Positions 29,577 through 31,867 of a DNA stretch of 31,867 nt are shown here, piece by piece. Position numbers and translations under genes: made by a program. The stretch spans positions 1 to 31,867 of the forward strand of contig SKSH01000070.1 in the NCBI GenBank assembly GCA_007118075.1, written 5' to 3'. Position 1 is the stretch's first letter; each line of letters opens with the position of its first letter. Under the pieces are notes generated by a model. That model saw nothing but the letters and a program-made list of their open reading frames with translations. It was not told the DNA's origin and ran no database searches. The DNA comes from Halobacteriales archaeon (GTDB lineage: Archaea; Halobacteriota; Halobacteria; Halobacteriales; SKSH01).

Positions 29577-30665
29577 TCACGTCTCCCAGACGAACCGTCC
29601 ATCTGACTGGACGACCTCATCATCGATCGTCATCGTCGAGCCTTCACCGAAGTTCGCGAGCAGATCGACATGTACGGCGCTTTTGTTCCCCGTCTCACCC
29701 TCGGGAAGACAGGAGTCGTATGCTCGGCCGAGGGCGAGGTGGAACGTACCCCCCATCTTCTCATCGAAGAGGATGTTGTTCGTGTAGCGATCGATCGCTC
29801 GGTTCATCCCGATCCCGAGTTCACCGAGTCGCTTGGCCCCTGCATCGGTCTCCAACACCCCTTCGATGACGTCGAGCCCCTCTGCGGCAGTAGCATCGAC
29901 CACTACACCATCTTCGAATTCGAGTCTCACATCACGGACCGGTTTGCTGTTGATGGTCATCGGGATATCGAAGGTGACCGTCCCCTCCGTGCCATACGGG
30001 GCGGTGAACACCTCGCCACTCGGCAGGTTATGTGAATCGTAGGCCACCGAAGCAGCACTGTTCACGGCTGTACACCCGTCGATCTGCATGGTGAGCTCGG
30101 TCGTCTCGGTCTCGATCCTCACGGTTTCACCCTCGTCGAGTCGATTCTTGAGCTGGGCCATCTCCTCGGCAAGTGCCTCCCAGTCATAGAGGATCGCCTC
30201 GTAGGCGAAGTCCCGGTACTCCTCGGTGGCCATCGATGCCTGCTGGGCGAGTGACGGGGTTGGATGGATGGTCGACACCCAATCGGTCGCCATCCTCGCC
30301 TCTCTAATCCCCGATGTCGCGATCGATGCCGCTTGCTGCAGTTCCGTTGGAACGTCGGCCATCGCACTGGTGTTGGTGCCACCTCTGAGCCGGAGGAACA
30401 CGTCGCTTTGTTCCAGCAATGCGAGGTGATGCTCGGGGTCTACCGGGAAGTCAGTCGTCGGGAAGTGCTTGAGGTATGCTCGCTCGATCTCGCCAGAGCC
30501 GAAGGTGGTGACGAGGCTCGCCTCTCGTGTAGCGACCTCTTCAGCCACGGCGATCCCGAGTGGGATCGATCCTTCATCAACCTGCATCAGGACGCGATCT
30601 CCCGGCTCGATCCGGGCGCTCCAATCGACGATCACCGCTGCGTGTTCACGGATGCGTGGGTCCAT
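29577..30665 (-). CDS. M29-family aminopeptidase
   Basis: 362 residues, the usual length for thermophilic-type M29 aminopeptidases (AmpS/AmpT). The N-terminal domain begins 'MDPRIREHAAVIVDWSARIEPGDRVL'. The metal-binding C-terminal half contains 'LPSGEVFTAPYGTEGTV' (Glu), 'LGELGIGMN' (Glu), 'GTFHLALGRAY' (His, Tyr) and 'SAVHVDLLANF' (His, Asp), matching the family ligands for two divalent metals. It would release N-terminal residues from peptides in the cytoplasm. A likely TATA element (CTTAACT on the - strand, about 27 nt upstream) suggests its own promoter. It lies 45 nt downstream of the histidine ammonia-lyase gene and convergent with the ZIP gene. Confidence 0.88.
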   Translation of the reverse strand: MDPRIREHAAVIVDWSARIEPGDRVLMQVDEGSIPLGIAVAEEVATREASLVTTFGSGEIERAYLKHFPTTDFPVDPEHHLALLEQSDVFLRLRGGTNTSAMADVPTELQQAASIATSGIREARMATDWVSTIHPTPSLAQQASMATEEYRDFAYEAILYDWEALAEEMAQLKNRLDEGETVRIETETTELTMQIDGCTAVNSAASVAYDSHNLPSGEVFTAPYGTEGTVTFDIPMTINSKPVRDVRLEFEDGVVVDATAAEGLDVIEGVLETDAGAKRLGELGIGMNRAIDRYTNNILFDEKMGGTFHLALGRAYDSCLPEGETGNKSAVHVDLLANFGEGSTMTIDDEVVQSDGRFVWET

Positions 30666-30710
30666 ACGGTGGCGTTTTTCGCCGGTCAGTTAAGCAGCAT
30701 CACTTCTAGC

Positions 30711-31867
30711 TCAACGATAGGCACTCGCATCGGGCACGGTCGATTGATTCCGTAATGGGCCGTCAAGCACCTCGAGGAGCCGATTTTCGAGGGTTCCATC
30801 GGCGATGAGTCGGGCAACAGCCTCAATGTCCTCGGCGATCACCCGATCGCCCTCGAGAGGTGGCACCTGTTCGCGAACGGTATCGATTGCGATCCTGGTG
30901 CCGGTCCCGTGTTCGAGGTCCTCATCGAGGTATCGAGCGGCCTCTACTCCACAGAGCAATTCGACCCCGACGGCAGTCCTCGCCGCAGCAAGAGCGTCTT
31001 GTGCGGCGAGTGCTGCCTCACCACTCATGCTGACGTGATCCTCCTGGTTGCCACTCACTGAGACGTTGTCTGTAGCCGGGCGACCACGGGTCCGCGCATG
31101 ACTCCCAAGGGCTGCGCTCGTGTACTGCGCGAGCATAAATCCCGATTCGAGCCCCGGTTCGCTGGCGAGGAATGGCGGTAGGTGCTCTTCCTGGAAGGCT
31201 GGATTGAGCATCCGATCGACCCGTCGTTCTGCGATGGTTGCCAATGTAGCGAGTGCGGCTTGCATGTAACCAAGGGCGAGGGCAAGGGGTTCACCGTGGA
31301 AGTTTCCCCCAGAGAGGACGGCAGCATCACCGGCTCCGGGTGCCCGATCGTCGACCGCATCACTCGCAAAAACCAATGGATTGTCTGTTGCCGCGTTGAG
31401 CTCGACTTGAACGACCGTTTCGAGGTGCGATAGTGCAGTCCTGACCGCACCGTGGACTTGTGGGAGACATCTGATAGAATAGACATCCTGCACGCGTTCA
31501 CATTCGCCGTGTGTATCGATTACGTCAGATGCCTCGGTGAGTCGACGGACGTTCTCGGCACTGGCCACATGGCCCGGATGCGGTCTGACCGCTGCGATAC
31601 CAGGATCACAATTTGCCGTCGTTGACATCGTCACCTCCGTGGTGAGCGCACCGGCAGTATCGGCCGCGTCGATTACGCGTTTTCCCTCAACGACTAACAT
31701 CGCCGCGATAGATACCGACAGCTGTGTTCCGTTGATGAGCGCGAGACCCTCTTTCGCCTCGAGTTCAAGTGGGTCGACCCCTATGCGTTCGATTGCGGTT
31801 TCGCCGTCGACTCTTTCACCTTCGATGGTGGCCTCCCCCTCGCCGATCAGCACCAGGCACAGGTGCG
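30711..31867 (-). CDS. hutH: Histidine ammonia-lyase, 5' end outside the window
   Basis: About 385 C-terminal residues are visible, and the frame runs off the right edge (the residues before 'LIGEGEA' read H-L-C-L-V). The MIO-forming Ala-Ser-Gly motif should lie just outside. Family motifs present are 'LALINGTQLS', 'QDVYSIRCLPQVHGA', 'ELNAATDNPLVF', 'SGGNFHGEPLA', 'NQEDHVSMS' and 'GVELLCGVEAARYL'. The enzyme deaminates histidine to urocanate, the first step of histidine degradation. No other hut gene is visible, and they may lie to the right. Tyrosine or phenylalanine ammonia-lyase is a less likely alternative. Confidence 0.9.
   Translation of the reverse strand, partial: HLCLVLIGEGEATIEGERVDGETAIERIGVDPLELEAKEGLALINGTQLSVSIAAMLVVEGKRVIDAADTAGALTTEVTMSTTANCDPGIAAVRPHPGHVASAENVRRLTEASDVIDTHGECERVQDVYSIRCLPQVHGAVRTALSHLETVVQVELNAATDNPLVFASDAVDDRAPGAGDAAVLSGGNFHGEPLALALGYMQAALATLATIAERRVDRMLNPAFQEEHLPPFLASEPGLESGFMLAQYTSAALGSHARTRGRPATDNVSVSGNQEDHVSMSGEAALAAQDALAAARTAVGVELLCGVEAARYLDEDLEHGTGTRIAIDTVREQVPPLEGDRVIAEDIEAVARLIADGTLENRLLEVLDGPLRNQSTVPDASAYR

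Noticed and set aside
1..31867. Insertion sequences, CRISPR arrays, att sites or integrases
   Set aside because: I saw no transposase or integrase motifs, no regularly spaced repeats and no partial tRNA copy beside tRNA-Lys.

Overview
The window reads as a stretch of euryarchaeal chromosome, almost certainly class Halobacteria or a close relative. Predicted proteins are strongly acidic. Many genes have a T/A-rich box 25-30 nt before the start codon and little or no leader. There is an archaeal eS6, an archaeal type A RNase P RNA, a tRNA-Lys without encoded CCA, a PGF-CTERM surface protein, a Tat lipoprotein and several haloarchaea-restricted families. GC is moderate for the class (by eye). 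I saw no mobile element, CRISPR array, rRNA or obvious pseudogene; it is core-like chromosome with short intergenic gaps.

Left third (1-10800): the end of a secreted CARDB-like protein, a CadD-type transporter, a PiT phosphate permease divergent from an S9 peptidase, an almost empty ~320-nt gap, a possible 42-residue leader ORF overlapping a CBS-MgtE magnesium transporter, a membrane-anchored winged-helix regulator, two small conserved-looking proteins, a UspA protein, an NAD kinase fused to an inositol-monophosphatase domain, two mini-pilin-like proteins and a small membrane protein.

Middle (10840-20200): an HtrA-like Tat lipoprotein, a two-ended membrane protein, tRNA-Lys(TTT), a winged-helix protein, eS6 with a haloarchaeal partner gene, a DHH/DHHA1 phosphoesterase, a UspA protein, a coupled Usp-GNAT pair, a DUF5806-like protein convergent with dihydroorotase, and a lipoate ligase family protein.

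Right third (20280-31867): an M23-like protein with an unusual zinc site, nicotinamidase and nicotinate phosphoribosyltransferase flanking an Hvo_1808-type surface protein, RNase P RNA whose 3' end is overlapped by a convergent membrane-protein gene, a metal cluster (P1B ATPase, DtxR-type repressor, palindromic operator, ZIP transporter), an M29 aminopeptidase and the 3' part of histidine ammonia-lyase.

Themes: metal homeostasis (CadD, MgtE, P1B ATPase, DtxR, ZIP) and NAD metabolism (NAD kinase/phosphatase fusion, PncA, PncB). The most unusual items are the mgtE leader ORF, the NADK-IMPase fusion with domain order opposite to the known methanogen enzyme, the M23-like fold with a displaced zinc histidine, and the rnpB/CDS antisense overlap. 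I did not find a convincing wholly new multi-gene system.
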